Source: Paenibacillus sp. FSL H8-0548
GTDB taxonomy: Bacteria > Bacillota > Bacilli > Paenibacillales > Paenibacillaceae
Direction of reading: 5' to 3'
DNA length: 64,000 nt
NCBI RefSeq assembly: GCF_038630985.1
Contig: NZ_CP152049.1
Coordinates: forward strand, 6,873,501-6,937,500
The position numbers were made by a program, and so were the translations under genes. Every line of letters starts with the position of its first letter. Position 1 is the first letter of the stretch. The notes below the pieces were generated by a model. That model did no database searches and had not been told where the DNA came from. It saw only the letters and a program-made list of their open reading frames with translations. Shown one piece after another: positions 42,830 to 52,756 of the stretch.

Positions 42830-44461
42830 CTATCCCCCCGCCCTTGTTGCAAATAATGGTTGGAGCAGCTCTTCAACGCCAAGCTGCACCGTATCCGTAA
42901 GTATGGATGGATAGCAGCCGAGCAATAAAATGAATGCCAGCAGCACAATCATCGGCATAGCCTCGATTAGTCTTGCATCCTTAAGTGCGCCAAACGGCTC
43001 CGGAAGCGGTCCAAAAGTAATTTTAAGCACCGCGCGAAGCATATAAACCGCCGTTAAGACTATGCCAAGCACCGCTGCCGCTGTAAGCCAGCGCATCGAT
43101 TCGAACAAGCCGAGCAGAGACAAGAATTCTCCAACAAAGCCCGATAATCCCGGCAAACCAAGCGAAGCTAGACCTGCCGCCATCAGAACGCCGCTGATGA
43201 AAGGCATTGATCTTGCAAGGCCGCCTAATTCGCTCAGCTCAGTCGTTCCTGTGCGTTCATAAATGCTGCCAACGATCAAGAAGATCAGTGCTGATATTAG
43301 CCCATGGGACACAAGCTGAAATACCGCTCCCTGGAGGCCAATCTCGTTAAAGGCAGCAAATCCAAGCAAAACAATACCCATGTGGCTCATGGAAGCATAT
43401 GCGAGAACGAGCCTTAGCTCCTGCTGCCTAAAGGCAAGCAAAGCTCCGTACAACAAATTGATAACACCAAGCACGGCAAGCACAGTGGCAAATTCACGCG
43501 CCTGCGAAGGAAACAGCAGCAAGCCAAAGCGGAGCAGGCCGTAGGCACCCATTTTTAGCAGGATGCCGGAATGAAGCATAACGATGGATGGCGATGCCTC
43601 TGTATGCACCTTGAGCATCCACGTATGGAAAGGGAATATCGGCAGCTTAATGCCAAAGGCAACGAGCAGCATAATAAACAGCGTCCATTGCATCGTATCC
43701 GTCATCGCAAACGGATTGGCATATCCGAGCTGCTCTGGCGCCAAATTGACCCAGGCCATTGGGTCAGCCATGTTTCGAAATATGTCGGAGTAACTGCCGC
43801 TATATATCAAACTAACCTGCTCGCCAACCTGATCAATATGGAAGCCCGCCGTATTCACAAGGATGACGAAAGCAATTAGCATGATTGCAGAGCCCAAGCC
43901 GTTGTAGATCAAAAACTGGTTAGCAGCACGCTCGCGATTGAAATTCCCCCATATGCCAATTAAAAAATACATGGCAATTAGGGTAATCTCAAAGAAAATA
44001 AAAAACAAAAACAAATCGCGAGCCAGAAAGACGCCAAGCATGCCGATCTCCAGCAGCAAAAACCAAACAAAAAATGATTTCCATCTTTTCTTTATGTGAA
44101 CAGCTGCAAGTGCAGCCATCGCAGTCACCAGCGCTGTCAGAAGCAATAAAGGAAGCGATAAACCGTCGACTCCCAGATGATATTGAAATTGAAATATGAA
44201 TTCAGAAACGCCCGATTGCGATTCTTTATTTAGCGGCACCTCCACCCAGCTAAGCTGCTCATCAAACGCCGCTCCGCCCTGCTGTTTGTCGAAGTTAGCA
44301 TACAGCCATAATGACAAAACAAGCGGAACCAGCGTCGTAATAATTACCGCCGTCTTCATCCAGCTGCTGCGATGCTTAGGAAGCAATAAGATAACGAGTA
44401 TCCCAAGCAAAGGTGACAATAGAATCAAGGATAATATCGGCAAATCATTCAGGATGCTCAT
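42830..44461 (-). CDS. nuoM: NADH-quinone oxidoreductase subunit M
   Basis: Antiporter-like membrane subunit of complex I, 543 residues, about fourteen helices. The conserved proton-path segment LPIFPFHTWMLKVHTEASPS with its Lys and the upstream EITLIAMYFLIG Glu are present. Its start overlaps the nuoL stop by 4 bp, so the two are translationally coupled. Confidence 0.94.
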   Translation of the reverse strand: MSILNDLPILSLILLSPLLGILVILLLPKHRSSWMKTAVIITTLVPLVLSLWLYANFDKQQGGAAFDEQLSWVEVPLNKESQSGVSEFIFQFQYHLGVDGLSLPLLLLTALVTAMAALAAVHIKKRWKSFFVWFLLLEIGMLGVFLARDLFLFFIFFEITLIAMYFLIGIWGNFNRERAANQFLIYNGLGSAIMLIAFVILVNTAGFHIDQVGEQVSLIYSGSYSDIFRNMADPMAWVNLAPEQLGYANPFAMTDTMQWTLFIMLLVAFGIKLPIFPFHTWMLKVHTEASPSIVMLHSGILLKMGAYGLLRFGLLLFPSQAREFATVLAVLGVINLLYGALLAFRQQELRLVLAYASMSHMGIVLLGFAAFNEIGLQGAVFQLVSHGLISALIFLIVGSIYERTGTTELSELGGLARSMPFISGVLMAAGLASLGLPGLSGFVGEFLSLLGLFESMRWLTAAAVLGIVLTAVYMLRAVLKITFGPLPEPFGALKDARLIEAMPMIVLLAFILLLGCYPSILTDTVQLGVEELLQPLFATRAGG

Positions 44462-46329
44462 GGCAGAAACCTCCTTCCGACAATGGCAACCACAAGGATG
44501 ACGAAGCCAATAATAGCAGCAATGCTATAGGTTTGTACTTGACCATTCTGCAGCCGAGCTGCCGTTCTCCCAGCAGTGCTTACAGCAGCTCCTGTTAACC
44601 GAACGATACCGCCGATAACGTAGATATCGAATGCCGATAGCGCTGCTCCAAGCAGCTTCAATGGCGTCACAATTGCAGCAGCATAAAGCTCATCAACGTA
44701 ATAGCCGCGCTCGAGCAGCTTGATAAACCCTCGTGATTTCTCTGGTGCAGCAGAGCTGCCGGTCCTTCTTTTTCCATAGACCAGCCAGCCAATATAAATA
44801 CCTAAGAGCCCTACAGCAACAGACAAAGCAATGATCGCCCAGCTGCTATGTGCTTCATTTTGTCCATCATTCAGCCAAGAATCGAGCCAGCCGTTCCATG
44901 GCGTTTCTATAAAACCGGATAGAAGAGCAAGTACCGCTAAAATAACAAGCGGTATGGTCATCGCAGCAGATGATTCCTTCGCGCTGGATGCGGCCGCGCT
45001 AGGTTTTCCCATAAATACAAGAATGAACACCCGCGACATATAAAGCACCGTACAAAAGGCTGCCACCAAGCCGACAATGAAGAGCACAATATTAGTTTCA
45101 AAGGCTACTGTCAAAATCAAATCCTTCGACCAAAAGCCCGAAAATGGTGGAATGCCCGCTAGCGCCAGTGCGCCGATTGCAAAGGTCCACGCGGTCACTT
45201 TCATTTTTGAGCCTAATCCGCCCATTTCATTGATATTTTGAGTATGTACCGCATGAATAATGCTTCCCGCTCCTAAAAACAGAAGCGCCTTGAAAAAGGC
45301 ATGTGTGAACAAATGAAAGATTCCGCCTGTTAAAGAGCCCAGTCCCAGCGCCATTATCATGTAGCCTAACTGGCTGACCGTGGAGTAGGCCAATATTCTT
45401 TTTATATCATTTTGCGCCAGTGCAATCGTCGCTGCGAATATAGCCGTAAACCCGCCAATATAAGCGATCGTTTCCATAGCTGCTGCAGAGTCCTGAAAAA
45501 TATCATACGTTCTCGCGATTAGAAAGACGCCGGCTGCAACCATCGTCGCCGCATGGATCAGCGCACTAACGGGTGTCGGGCCCTCCATCGCATCGGGAAG
45601 CCAGACATGAAGCGGGAATTGACCCGATTTCCCAACCGCTCCGAGGAAGATAAGTAAAGCAATCAACGTCGTTATACCATTCGTAAACGCACCTGATTGC
45701 CCATCAAACACGCTTTGAATCGTCGTAAAATCAAGCGCATGGTCCGGCATATACCAGAACAGCAGCAGTATAGCAAGCAGCAGGCCCGCGTCTCCGATAC
45801 GCGTAACGATAAATGCCTTTTTGGCAGCAGCACGCGCCTTCGGCAAAGTAAACCAAAACCCGATCAGCAGAAACGAGCATACACCTACTAATTCCCAAAA
45901 AATATATAACGATAATAAATTATCGGATAGAACGAGCCCAAGCATCGAAAAGGAGAACAAGGATAAATAGCCGTAAAACACGGTAATCCGCTCATCCTTC
46001 TTCATATAGCCAGCCGAGTATACATTGACGAGAAAGCTGACCAGCGTAACGACAACCAGCATCAGCGCCGTCAAATTCGTAACCTCAAACCCAATCCGAA
46101 GCGTATAATCTCCTATCGTTATCCAATCAAAAGCATAATTATAATCAAGCACTTTGCCGCTTATCCGATCCATTACGATCAGCAAGGACATGAGCAAGCC
46201 CGCTAATGAGCCTATCGATCCAATGATAACACCTGCCCGCCGATAGCTGCGGCCGAGCGCAGTCAAAACGAGGAAGGCTATCAGCGGAAACAGCGGAATT
46301 AGCCATGCCGCTTGTGTGTAAATATCCAT
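44458..46329 (-). CDS. nuoL: NADH-quinone oxidoreductase subunit L
   Basis: Largest antiporter-like subunit of complex I, 623 residues, with the long C-terminal lateral helix region. Signature segments include WELVGVCSFLLIGFW, SGQFPLHVWLPDAMEGPTPVSALIHAATMV and YSTVSQLGYM. It pumps protons together with NuoM and NuoN. The ATG at 46329 has AGGAGG 9 nt upstream. It is 8 bp downstream of nuoK. Confidence 0.95.
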   Translation of the reverse strand: MDIYTQAAWLIPLFPLIAFLVLTALGRSYRRAGVIIGSIGSLAGLLMSLLIVMDRISGKVLDYNYAFDWITIGDYTLRIGFEVTNLTALMLVVVTLVSFLVNVYSAGYMKKDERITVFYGYLSLFSFSMLGLVLSDNLLSLYIFWELVGVCSFLLIGFWFTLPKARAAAKKAFIVTRIGDAGLLLAILLLFWYMPDHALDFTTIQSVFDGQSGAFTNGITTLIALLIFLGAVGKSGQFPLHVWLPDAMEGPTPVSALIHAATMVAAGVFLIARTYDIFQDSAAAMETIAYIGGFTAIFAATIALAQNDIKRILAYSTVSQLGYMIMALGLGSLTGGIFHLFTHAFFKALLFLGAGSIIHAVHTQNINEMGGLGSKMKVTAWTFAIGALALAGIPPFSGFWSKDLILTVAFETNIVLFIVGLVAAFCTVLYMSRVFILVFMGKPSAAASSAKESSAAMTIPLVILAVLALLSGFIETPWNGWLDSWLNDGQNEAHSSWAIIALSVAVGLLGIYIGWLVYGKRRTGSSAAPEKSRGFIKLLERGYYVDELYAAAIVTPLKLLGAALSAFDIYVIGGIVRLTGAAVSTAGRTAARLQNGQVQTYSIAAIIGFVILVVAIVGRRFLP

Positions 46330-46337
46330 ATGCTGTT

Positions 46338-46640
46338 CTACCTCCTCATTTTGTCAAATTCGTCGACATTAACCGATCCGCGCAATCGGAATAATGCAAT
46401 TAAAATAGCTACCCCAATTGCCGCTTCAGCTGCCGCGACTGTGATCGTGAACAAAGAAAAAATTTGCCCAGTCAGCGACGGAACGACACCATACTTCGAG
46501 AACGCGATCAAATTCAAATTGACTGCATTCAGCATGAGCTCAAGCGACAACAGCACCACAACTGCATTTCGTTTCACTAACGCGCCATATAGTCCGATAC
46601 AGAACAATATGGCCGCCATCGTTAAATAGGACGGGAGCAT
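46338..46640 (-). CDS. nuoK: NADH-quinone oxidoreductase subunit K
   Basis: Small three-helix membrane subunit of complex I, 100 residues, exactly the usual length. [29 protein letters not shown] contains the conserved membrane Glu of helix 2. The start was taken at 46640 ([10 protein letters not shown]); an ATG three codons earlier at 46649 is possible but is only 3 nt from GGAGG. The long frame to 46691 overlaps nuoJ and is not credible. Confidence 0.93.
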   Translation of the reverse strand: MLPSYLTMAAILFCIGLYGALVKRNAVVVLLSLELMLNAVNLNLIAFSKYGVVPSLTGQIFSLFTITVAAAEAAIGVAILIALFRLRGSVNVDEFDKMRR

Positions 46641-46641
46641 C

Positions 46642-47160
46642 TCATTCATCCGCCTCCTTCTTGGCCAGCACGATTGCACCGATAAAAGCAACCGTCAGTA
46701 ATACAGAGAGCAGCTCAAACGGAATCACATAGCCCGTATATAAGAGCTCCCCGATCGCCATTGTATTGTCTTCGCCTGCTTCGAAGGGCTGAGCTTCAGG
46801 AAAAGTCGTCGTCCGAATAGCATAAAACAATACGCCGAATAGACTGAGCGCAGCAACCGCCGCAAGCGTCTCGTGGAGCGGCTTCGCACGCTCGCGCTCT
46901 CCTGCCTGATGCTTCGTCATCATAATGCCGAAAATCATCAAGATCGAAACGGCTCCCGCATAGATCAGCACTTGGACAAACGCCACAAACTCCGCCTCCA
47001 GCAGCACAAACATCCCCGCTAAGCCAAGAAATACAGCCGCCATAGAGATGATCATATGAACGACCTTCTCTAAACTAATCATCAGAACGGCGCCGGTGAT
47101 CATAATGGCCGAGAAGACAAAAAAAGCGACAAATTCGCCTGTTAACGCTATATTGAACAA
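46642..47160 (-). CDS. nuoJ: NADH-quinone oxidoreductase subunit J
   Basis: Five-helix membrane subunit of complex I, 172 residues. It carries the family pattern near helix 3 ([29 protein letters not shown]) associated with the quinone-coupled conformational switch. The start is TTG at 47160, directly after the nuoI stop, with AAAGGAGG about 11 nt upstream. Confidence 0.92.
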   Translation of the reverse strand: MFNIALTGEFVAFFVFSAIMITGAVLMISLEKVVHMIISMAAVFLGLAGMFVLLEAEFVAFVQVLIYAGAVSILMIFGIMMTKHQAGERERAKPLHETLAAVAALSLFGVLFYAIRTTTFPEAQPFEAGEDNTMAIGELLYTGYVIPFELLSVLLTVAFIGAIVLAKKEADE

Positions 47161-47610
47161 CTATTTGCCGCCTCCTTTGGCCGGCGCTCCGATATTGTTA
47201 TTATCCTGCCGCGTGAGCGTATTGTTGTCTGTAAGCCACTGCGCATCCTTAAACAAATCATCACGGCTAAAGGCTGCCAGCTCAAAATGATTCGACATGA
47301 CGATTGCTTCGGTTGGACATACCTCCGTACATAGATCACATAAAATGCATATTTCAAAATTAATATCAAACGTGTCGATAACCTTGCCTTTTTTGTCGGG
47401 ATCAGGGTTCGGCTTGCCAGTCAATGTTATGCAGTCTGTCGGGCATATCCGGGCACATTGATTGCACACGATGCATAAGTCTGGAATGAAGTGCTGAATA
47501 CCGCGGAATCGATCCGGCATAACAAAGGGTACATCAGGATAGGAGGTAGTTACTTTCGGAGCCGTCATTGCTTTCAGTGTAACGCCCAGTCCTTGCAGTA
47601 TTCCTTTCAT
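47161..47610 (-). CDS. nuoI: NADH-quinone oxidoreductase subunit I
   Basis: Ferredoxin-like subunit of the peripheral arm, 149 residues. Two 4Fe-4S motifs are complete: CIVCNQCARICP and CILCDLCTEVCP (clusters N6a and N6b). They carry electrons to NuoB. In an enzyme without NuoEFG these clusters are the likely entry point for electrons. Confidence 0.95.
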   Translation of the reverse strand: MKGILQGLGVTLKAMTAPKVTTSYPDVPFVMPDRFRGIQHFIPDLCIVCNQCARICPTDCITLTGKPNPDPDKKGKVIDTFDINFEICILCDLCTEVCPTEAIVMSNHFELAAFSRDDLFKDAQWLTDNNTLTRQDNNNIGAPAKGGGK

Positions 47611-47626
47611 TTCCTTCTCCCCTTTG

Positions 47627-48643
47627 CTAGTTCTTAATAAACAGCTCCAAATACAAAGCCGTTAGAAATACGTTGAGCAGCGCAATGGGCAGCAGCACCT
47701 TCCAGGCAAGTCCCATCAGCTGATCCACGCGTATACGCGGCATGGTTGCACGAATCCAAAACAGGAAAAACACAATAAAAGCAAATTTAAGCAAAAACCA
47801 AACGAGACCTGGCACAAAATCAAGAAACGGCGCGGGGGCATGCCAGCCGCCAAGAAAGAGCACTGTAGTTAACGCGGCAATCGCATAGACATAAACATAT
47901 TCCGAAAGCATAAAAAACGCAAAACGGAAACCACTGTACTCCACATGGTAACCTGCGACCAACTCTGATTCCGCCTCCGGCAAATCGAAGGGCGTGCGAT
48001 TGAGCTCTGAAACCGCAGCAATAATGAAGATGACGAATCCAATCATTTGAGGAATGAAATTCCAATTCCAGAACCAGCCGCCATCCTGAGCTGCCACAAT
48101 ATCTCTTAAATTCAAGCTTCCGCTCAGCAGAACAACACCAACAACGGAAATGACAAGCGGTACTTCATAGCTTATCATTTGCGCAGCCGAGCGCATACCC
48201 CCAAGGAGGGCATATTTATTATTAGAAGCCCAGCCGCCAAGTACGATGGCGAGCGTGGAAATGCCCGACAAAGCTACATAATAAAGCAATCCGACATTCA
48301 AATCTGCAAAATAAAGCTTTTGTGTATACGGGAGCACTGCCAAAACGGAGAAGGCCGGTATGTAAGCCAGCGCTGGAGCAAGAATGAATAACACCCGATC
48401 GGCCTTGCGCGGAATCGTATCCTCCTTAATAAGCAATTTGAATATATCAGCTACCGTCTGAAGCAAGCCTAACGGACCTACGCGATTAGGACCGATGCGC
48501 AGCTGCATCCAGCCGATGACCTTGCGCTCAAAATAAATAGCATACGTTACGAAGCCAAGCACGATGAACAAAAATACAACTGCCCAAAGAAACAGTACGA
48601 GCACATTGCCCCATGTGAGCGATTGATTAAGCCAAGGCTGCAT
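47627..48643 (-). CDS. nuoH: NADH-quinone oxidoreductase subunit H
   Basis: Membrane subunit that forms part of the quinone chamber, 338 residues, eight helices. Conserved motifs include ERKVIGWMQLRIGPNRVGP and the Glu-rich loop AAVSELNRTPFDLPEAESELVAGY, which faces the quinone site. The ATG at 48643 shares one base with the nuoD stop (TGATG). A TTG six bases upstream is possible but lies too close to GGAGG. Confidence 0.95.
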   Translation of the reverse strand: MQPWLNQSLTWGNVLVLFLWAVVFLFIVLGFVTYAIYFERKVIGWMQLRIGPNRVGPLGLLQTVADIFKLLIKEDTIPRKADRVLFILAPALAYIPAFSVLAVLPYTQKLYFADLNVGLLYYVALSGISTLAIVLGGWASNNKYALLGGMRSAAQMISYEVPLVISVVGVVLLSGSLNLRDIVAAQDGGWFWNWNFIPQMIGFVIFIIAAVSELNRTPFDLPEAESELVAGYHVEYSGFRFAFFMLSEYVYVYAIAALTTVLFLGGWHAPAPFLDFVPGLVWFLLKFAFIVFFLFWIRATMPRIRVDQLMGLAWKVLLPIALLNVFLTALYLELFIKN

Positions 48644-49743
48644 CAGCAATCTACCTCCCCGACGACAATATCAATACCGCCCAATATGGTAATAAGGTTC
48701 GTCATCGTCTCGCCAACAAGCAGCTTGGGCAAAATTTGCAAATTAACGAAAGAGGGTCGACGGAACTTAAGCCGGTAGGGCTCTGCTTTCCCTTTGGATA
48801 CGATATGACAGCCAATTTCTCCGCGCGGCGATTCTATCCTGACATAAACCTCTCCCGCAGGCGGACGAATGGCCCGCGGAACTTTCCCCATCGTCTCCCC
48901 GCCAGCTGGGAACTGCGCTAGCGCTTGCTTCAAAATGCGCAGGCTTTGGCGAATTTCTTCGAGCCGAATGCGGTAGCGATCATAGCAATCCCCGATTGTA
49001 CCCAGCGGCACATCGAACTCAAACTGACTGTATAAGCTGTAGGGCTCTGCCTTGCGGATATCAAAGTCCACACCGGTGCAGCGCAGATTAGCGCCCGATA
49101 ATCCATAATCAATAGCGGTAGCGGCATCATATCGCCCGACACCCTTAATGCGTGCCAGAAAAATTTCATTGCCGCTGACGAGCTTATCATATTCCAGCAG
49201 CTTCTTCTCCATATATGGGATGAAATCGCGCACCTTATCCAGCCAGCCTGGAGGAGCATCCCATTTCACTCCTCCTACCCGCATATAGTTGTAGGTCAGT
49301 CTTGCACCGCAAAGCTCATTAAACAAATCAATAATGATTTCCCTATCGCGAAAAGCATACAAAAACGGACTCATAGCTCCGATATCCAGCAAATAGGTTC
49401 CCCACCAAACGAGGTGGCTCGCTACTCTTTGAAGCTCCATGACGACTAGCCGAAGATACTCCGCCCGCTGAGGCACCGCAAGCCCCATCATCGTCTCTAC
49501 CGCATGTACAAGCACATAGTTGCTCGTCATTGCCGATACGTAATCCATACGATCGGTATAGGGAATAATTTGTGTAAAATTTAGATTTTCCGCAATCTTC
49601 TCCGTGCCCCGATGCAAGTAGCCCATGACGGGCGTCGCCTCTGTTATGACTTCTCCATCAAGCTTGACAATAATTCGAAATACGCCATGCGTGCTTGGAT
49701 GCTGAGGGCCAACGTTCAACAGCAGTTCTTCTGTACGGATCAA
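48643..49743 (-). CDS. nuoD: NADH-quinone oxidoreductase subunit D
   Basis: 49-kDa-type subunit that helps form the quinone site with NuoB, 366 residues. The N-terminal NVGPQHPSTHG holds the quinone-site His. RGTEKIAENLNFTQIIPYTDRMDY and the C-terminal GGIDIVVGEVDC complete the family pattern. NiFe-hydrogenase Cys ligands are absent, as expected for complex I. The start is TTG at 49743, with GGAGGTG about 10 nt upstream, 7 bp after nuoC. Confidence 0.94.
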   Translation of the reverse strand: MIRTEELLLNVGPQHPSTHGVFRIIVKLDGEVITEATPVMGYLHRGTEKIAENLNFTQIIPYTDRMDYVSAMTSNYVLVHAVETMMGLAVPQRAEYLRLVVMELQRVASHLVWWGTYLLDIGAMSPFLYAFRDREIIIDLFNELCGARLTYNYMRVGGVKWDAPPGWLDKVRDFIPYMEKKLLEYDKLVSGNEIFLARIKGVGRYDAATAIDYGLSGANLRCTGVDFDIRKAEPYSLYSQFEFDVPLGTIGDCYDRYRIRLEEIRQSLRILKQALAQFPAGGETMGKVPRAIRPPAGEVYVRIESPRGEIGCHIVSKGKAEPYRLKFRRPSFVNLQILPKLLVGETMTNLITILGGIDIVVGEVDC

Positions 49744-49750
49744 GGGCAGC

Positions 49751-50392
49751 TTACACCTCCGAGTCTAACGATTCATAGTCCTTGCGCAGCGGATGGCCAA
49801 CCCAATCATCGGGCATCATGATTCGCCGCATATCGGGGTGTCCAGGAAAATCAACTCCCAGTAAATCGTAAATTTCACGTTCATTCCAATTCGCTGTTGC
49901 CCAGACTGGTGTTGCTGAATAGACGGCTGATGCTTCCCGCTCCGTCTTTATTTTAATTCCGACCTCTCTTTTGGTTCCCAGCGAGATCATATGATAGACC
50001 ACTTCTATATGGGTCTCGTAATCGACACCGGACACATTACGCAAATAATTAAATTGCAGCTGCTCATGCTCCTTCAGCAGCTTTGCAGCTTCCCGCCAGT
50101 GTTCGTTGCGCATGATAATCATCGGCATATCGCCATTCAGTTCATTTACATAGGCATCCTCAACCGCTGCTTCTGCTACTTCCTGCTTCAGAAGCGCAAC
50201 TATGGCATCAAGCTCAGGCTGCCTTGGCGAAGGAGGCTTCGGCTGCTCCGGCTCTGCTTCACTCGCTTCTGCTTCGGCCTTTGCTTTTGCTGCCGCTCTC
50301 GCTGCGCGTGCTTCCGCAGCTGCCTTCAGCTTGGCTTCCTTCTCCGGGTCTACGGGAGCCGTCTCTGTGACCGGTTTATCCTCTTCACTCAT
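49751..50392 (-). CDS. nuoC: NADH-quinone oxidoreductase subunit C with charged N-terminal extension
   Basis: 30-kDa-type peripheral subunit, 213 residues. The conserved part begins near residue 60 and ends with the signature [31 protein letters not shown]. The first ~60 residues are an extra Ala/Lys/Glu/Pro-rich segment ([20 protein letters not shown] and onward), likely a flexible or helical tail absent from most homologues. The start overlaps the nuoB stop by 4 bp. It is a separate gene, not fused to nuoD. Confidence 0.93.
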   Translation of the reverse strand: MSEEDKPVTETAPVDPEKEAKLKAAAEARAARAAAKAKAEAEASEAEPEQPKPPSPRQPELDAIVALLKQEVAEAAVEDAYVNELNGDMPMIIMRNEHWREAAKLLKEHEQLQFNYLRNVSGVDYETHIEVVYHMISLGTKREVGIKIKTEREASAVYSATPVWATANWNEREIYDLLGVDFPGHPDMRRIMMPDDWVGHPLRKDYESLDSEV

Positions 50393-50907
50393 CGGCTGGT
50401 CACCTGCTTCCCTGTCTTCGCCTCATAACGGATCTTCTCCTGCAGCTTGTTAATGCCATAGATTAAGGCAGCCGGGTTAGGAGGACAGCCGGGAATATAG
50501 ACGTCAACAGGTACAATTTGATCGACGCCTTTAATGACCGAATACGACTTTATATAGGGACCGCCGGCGGTCGCACAGGAGCCCATGGCGATGACCCATT
50601 TGGGCTCTGGCATTTGATCGTACAGCCGCTTCAGCAGCGGCCCCATTTTCTTAGTGACGGTGCCCGCAACAATCATGACATCTGATTGACGCGGCGAGGT
50701 GCGGAACATGACTCCGAAACGATCCAGATCATAATGCGATGCACCCGTGCCCATCATTTCGATCGCACAGCATGCCAGACCGAATGTCAGCGGCCATAAC
50801 GAGTTGCTCCTGGCCCATGCCTTCAGCTGCTCCAAGGTTCCCATAAACACGTTGCGCTCCAGCTCTTTGCGTTCCTCTAACGAAATTGACTCTAAACTGA
50901 ATTCCAT
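50389..50907 (-). CDS. nuoB: NADH-quinone oxidoreductase subunit B
   Basis: PSST subunit carrying the terminal N2 4Fe-4S cluster, 172 residues. The four ligands are visible as the tandem pair Cys46-Cys47 in [11 protein letters not shown], Cys111 in [10 protein letters not shown] and Cys141 in PGCPPNP. It passes electrons to quinone. The start overlaps the nuoA end by 16 bp. Confidence 0.96.
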   Translation of the reverse strand: MEFSLESISLEERKELERNVFMGTLEQLKAWARSNSLWPLTFGLACCAIEMMGTGASHYDLDRFGVMFRTSPRQSDVMIVAGTVTKKMGPLLKRLYDQMPEPKWVIAMGSCATAGGPYIKSYSVIKGVDQIVPVDVYIPGCPPNPAALIYGINKLQEKIRYEAKTGKQVTSR

Positions 50908-51263
50908 TTCAGCACCTTCTTCTTCCAGGCATATAGAAGACCAATAAGCAGCATTCCCGCAAAAATCAACATTTCAACTAGCACAAAAAAGCCGAGCTTA
51001 TTATATGCAACGGCCCACGGATATAAGAAAACGGTTTCCACATCAAAAATAACAAACATAAGCGCAAACAAGTAATAACGAATGTTGAAACGAACCTGTC
51101 CTTCACCAACCGGCTCATTGCCGCTCTCGTAGGTGGTTTGCTTAAGCTCTGTCGGTTTATTCGGCCTAAGGAGTCTTCCTACTGTCAACGCAACAACTGG
51201 AAGCATAATGCCCAGCACGATAAAAATAGCCACGACGACATAATTATTGGCGTAGTTCTCCAC
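50892..51263 (-). CDS. nuoA: NADH-quinone oxidoreductase subunit A
   Basis: Three-helix membrane subunit, 123 residues. The loop [41 protein letters not shown] contains the family Glu/Asp residues, written here only as a reference to residues ~40-80. The start is GTG at 51263, selected because GGAGG (51271-51275) lies 7 nt upstream; the frame extends 27 codons further without a ribosome site. First gene of the nuo operon, overlapping nuoB. Confidence 0.92.
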   Translation of the reverse strand: MENYANNYVVVAIFIVLGIMLPVVALTVGRLLRPNKPTELKQTTYESGNEPVGEGQVRFNIRYYLFALMFVIFDVETVFLYPWAVAYNKLGFFVLVEMLIFAGMLLIGLLYAWKKKVLKWNSV

Positions 51264-51324
51264 CCGATCGCCTCCGTCAATTGAATAGGTACGGACCGTT
51301 GCCGCTTGGTCAATTTTCCTCACA

Positions 51325-51353
51325 ATTATAACAAATGCTTCCACTTACGTCTA
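51325..51353 (-). promoter_or_regulatory. Putative sigma-A promoter of the nuo operon
   Basis: Minus-strand TAGACG (51348-51353), 17-nt spacer, TATAAT (51325-51330), 62 nt upstream of the nuoA start. It falls in the short gap after the gerB-type gene, with no terminator visible between the two operons. Confidence 0.5.
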
Positions 51354-51367
51354 TGATGGAGTTACGC

Positions 51368-52498
51368 TCAAGTACTTCCGTCTCCCGTATCCTTTTTCCC
51401 TCGTATCATCGCAATGAGAAGAAGCAGCATAGGAAAAACGAAGCCGTGCAGCAAACTATATATCGTCCATGCCCCTATAGCAAACTCCTGGGCCTGGGCA
51501 GCGTTTCGATATACTAACAACGAAAGCGGCACAATGATGAACGAATAGGGAATGACCAATGGGCGATAGGTGGAAAGCTTGAGCAGTTGACCCGTAATTA
51601 AACTAAGCACGTACACACAAAGCACGAGCTTAATAAAGACGGTTGCGACCCATACCATCGCCACCAATATTTCAATCCGCACCACTATTTCTTCAATATT
51701 AATATTTTTCGCCATATCATATATAGCAAACGGACTTCTGCTGGCATCAGAAACACCCATAACCCCTACCAGAAATGCCGCAAGGAGCGTACTTACAAAA
51801 GTAATCATAACAACAGAAAGCTTAAGCGCCTTTCTCAGCTTCTTGCGATCCTCCTGCCTGACTTGCGGTAACAGCAGCGTAATAAAGACAAACTCACCGA
51901 TCGGGAACCCTAATACCGGATAAATGCCTTTGATGGGGCGCACCAATCCATCATAAAGAAAAGGCTCAAAGTTATGAAAATCAAATTGATTAAACAATGC
52001 AAATAAAAGGATCGTAATGACAAATGTGCACCAGCCAAAAAGAATCTCTCCAGTTCTAGCGATCGTCTCAATGCCTAGTAAGGCGCCATAAATAACAACA
52101 ATCATAAACGTAACATCAATAAACCATTCCGGTGTCTGCGGCAGCACAGAAAGGTTCATAAAATCAGAAATGTTGCGCAGAACAAGCGCACTTGTCAACA
52201 GGAAAAACAAACAATACAGAAAAGTCAGCACCTTCCCGCCCCACACCCCAACTACCTTCCCAACGTAATGAGCCGGAGACATATTGGGAAAACGGTCAGC
52301 AAGAGCCAGATAGATCATTAAGACGAAATAATTAACAGGCCCAACAAGCAGCATCGATATCCATGCGTCCTGCTTGGCGATCAACGTTACAGTCGTTGGC
52401 AATATAAGAGCTGAGCTGCCTAATGCAAACAAAAATAATAGCTTTGCACATTGCCCCGATGTAATTTCTGCGTTGTTCATACCTGCATATTTGCTCAT
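51368..52498 (-). CDS. Spore germination receptor B subunit (GerAB/GerKB family permease)
   Basis: Inner-spore-membrane subunit of a GerA-type nutrient germinant receptor, 376 residues with ten predicted helices and amino-acid-permease-like fold. The opening phrase EITSGQCAKLLFLFALGSSALILPT is typical of the family. The B subunit carries germinant specificity in characterised receptors. The ligand cannot be deduced. Last gene of the four-gene operon. Confidence 0.9.
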   Translation of the reverse strand: MSKYAGMNNAEITSGQCAKLLFLFALGSSALILPTTVTLIAKQDAWISMLLVGPVNYFVLMIYLALADRFPNMSPAHYVGKVVGVWGGKVLTFLYCLFFLLTSALVLRNISDFMNLSVLPQTPEWFIDVTFMIVVIYGALLGIETIARTGEILFGWCTFVITILLFALFNQFDFHNFEPFLYDGLVRPIKGIYPVLGFPIGEFVFITLLLPQVRQEDRKKLRKALKLSVVMITFVSTLLAAFLVGVMGVSDASRSPFAIYDMAKNINIEEIVVRIEILVAMVWVATVFIKLVLCVYVLSLITGQLLKLSTYRPLVIPYSFIIVPLSLLVYRNAAQAQEFAIGAWTIYSLLHGFVFPMLLLLIAMIRGKKDTGDGST

Positions 52499-52503
52499 CT
52501 CCG

Positions 52504-52746
52504 CTATGCTCCCCCCTCTATCCAGAAAAGTATTGGCTTATATACTGGTGATAAAATCGTCGTAATCCAATCTACAGGGTTTGGAATCGGAAAGCGCATC
52601 AGCTCTGCTAATATCAACACAGTTCCTAATGCTAAAATAACCATCGCCCAGCCACGCTCACGGTAACGTTTTTTTTTACCATTGCGCATCCATATTATTG
52701 TGCCTATCGCAATGGCAAACAATAAGACAAGAAAGACCGACACCAT
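52504..52746 (-). CDS. Small two-helix protein of the ger operon (D-subunit-like)
   Basis: An 80-residue protein with two predicted transmembrane helices (about 2-20 and 32-52), separated by a basic loop (RNGKKKRYRERG). It lies between the C and B receptor genes with spacings of 10 and 5 bp. Small two-helix D subunits adjoining gerA-type operons have been described in Bacillus and modulate germination; size, topology and position fit, but similarity is not demonstrated. The start at 52746 has only a weak ribosome site, suggesting coupling to the C gene. Confidence 0.65.
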   Translation of the reverse strand: MVSVFLVLLFAIAIGTIIWMRNGKKKRYRERGWAMVILALGTVLILAELMRFPIPNPVDWITTILSPVYKPILFWIEGGA

Positions 52747-52756
52747 GACCGCTCAC

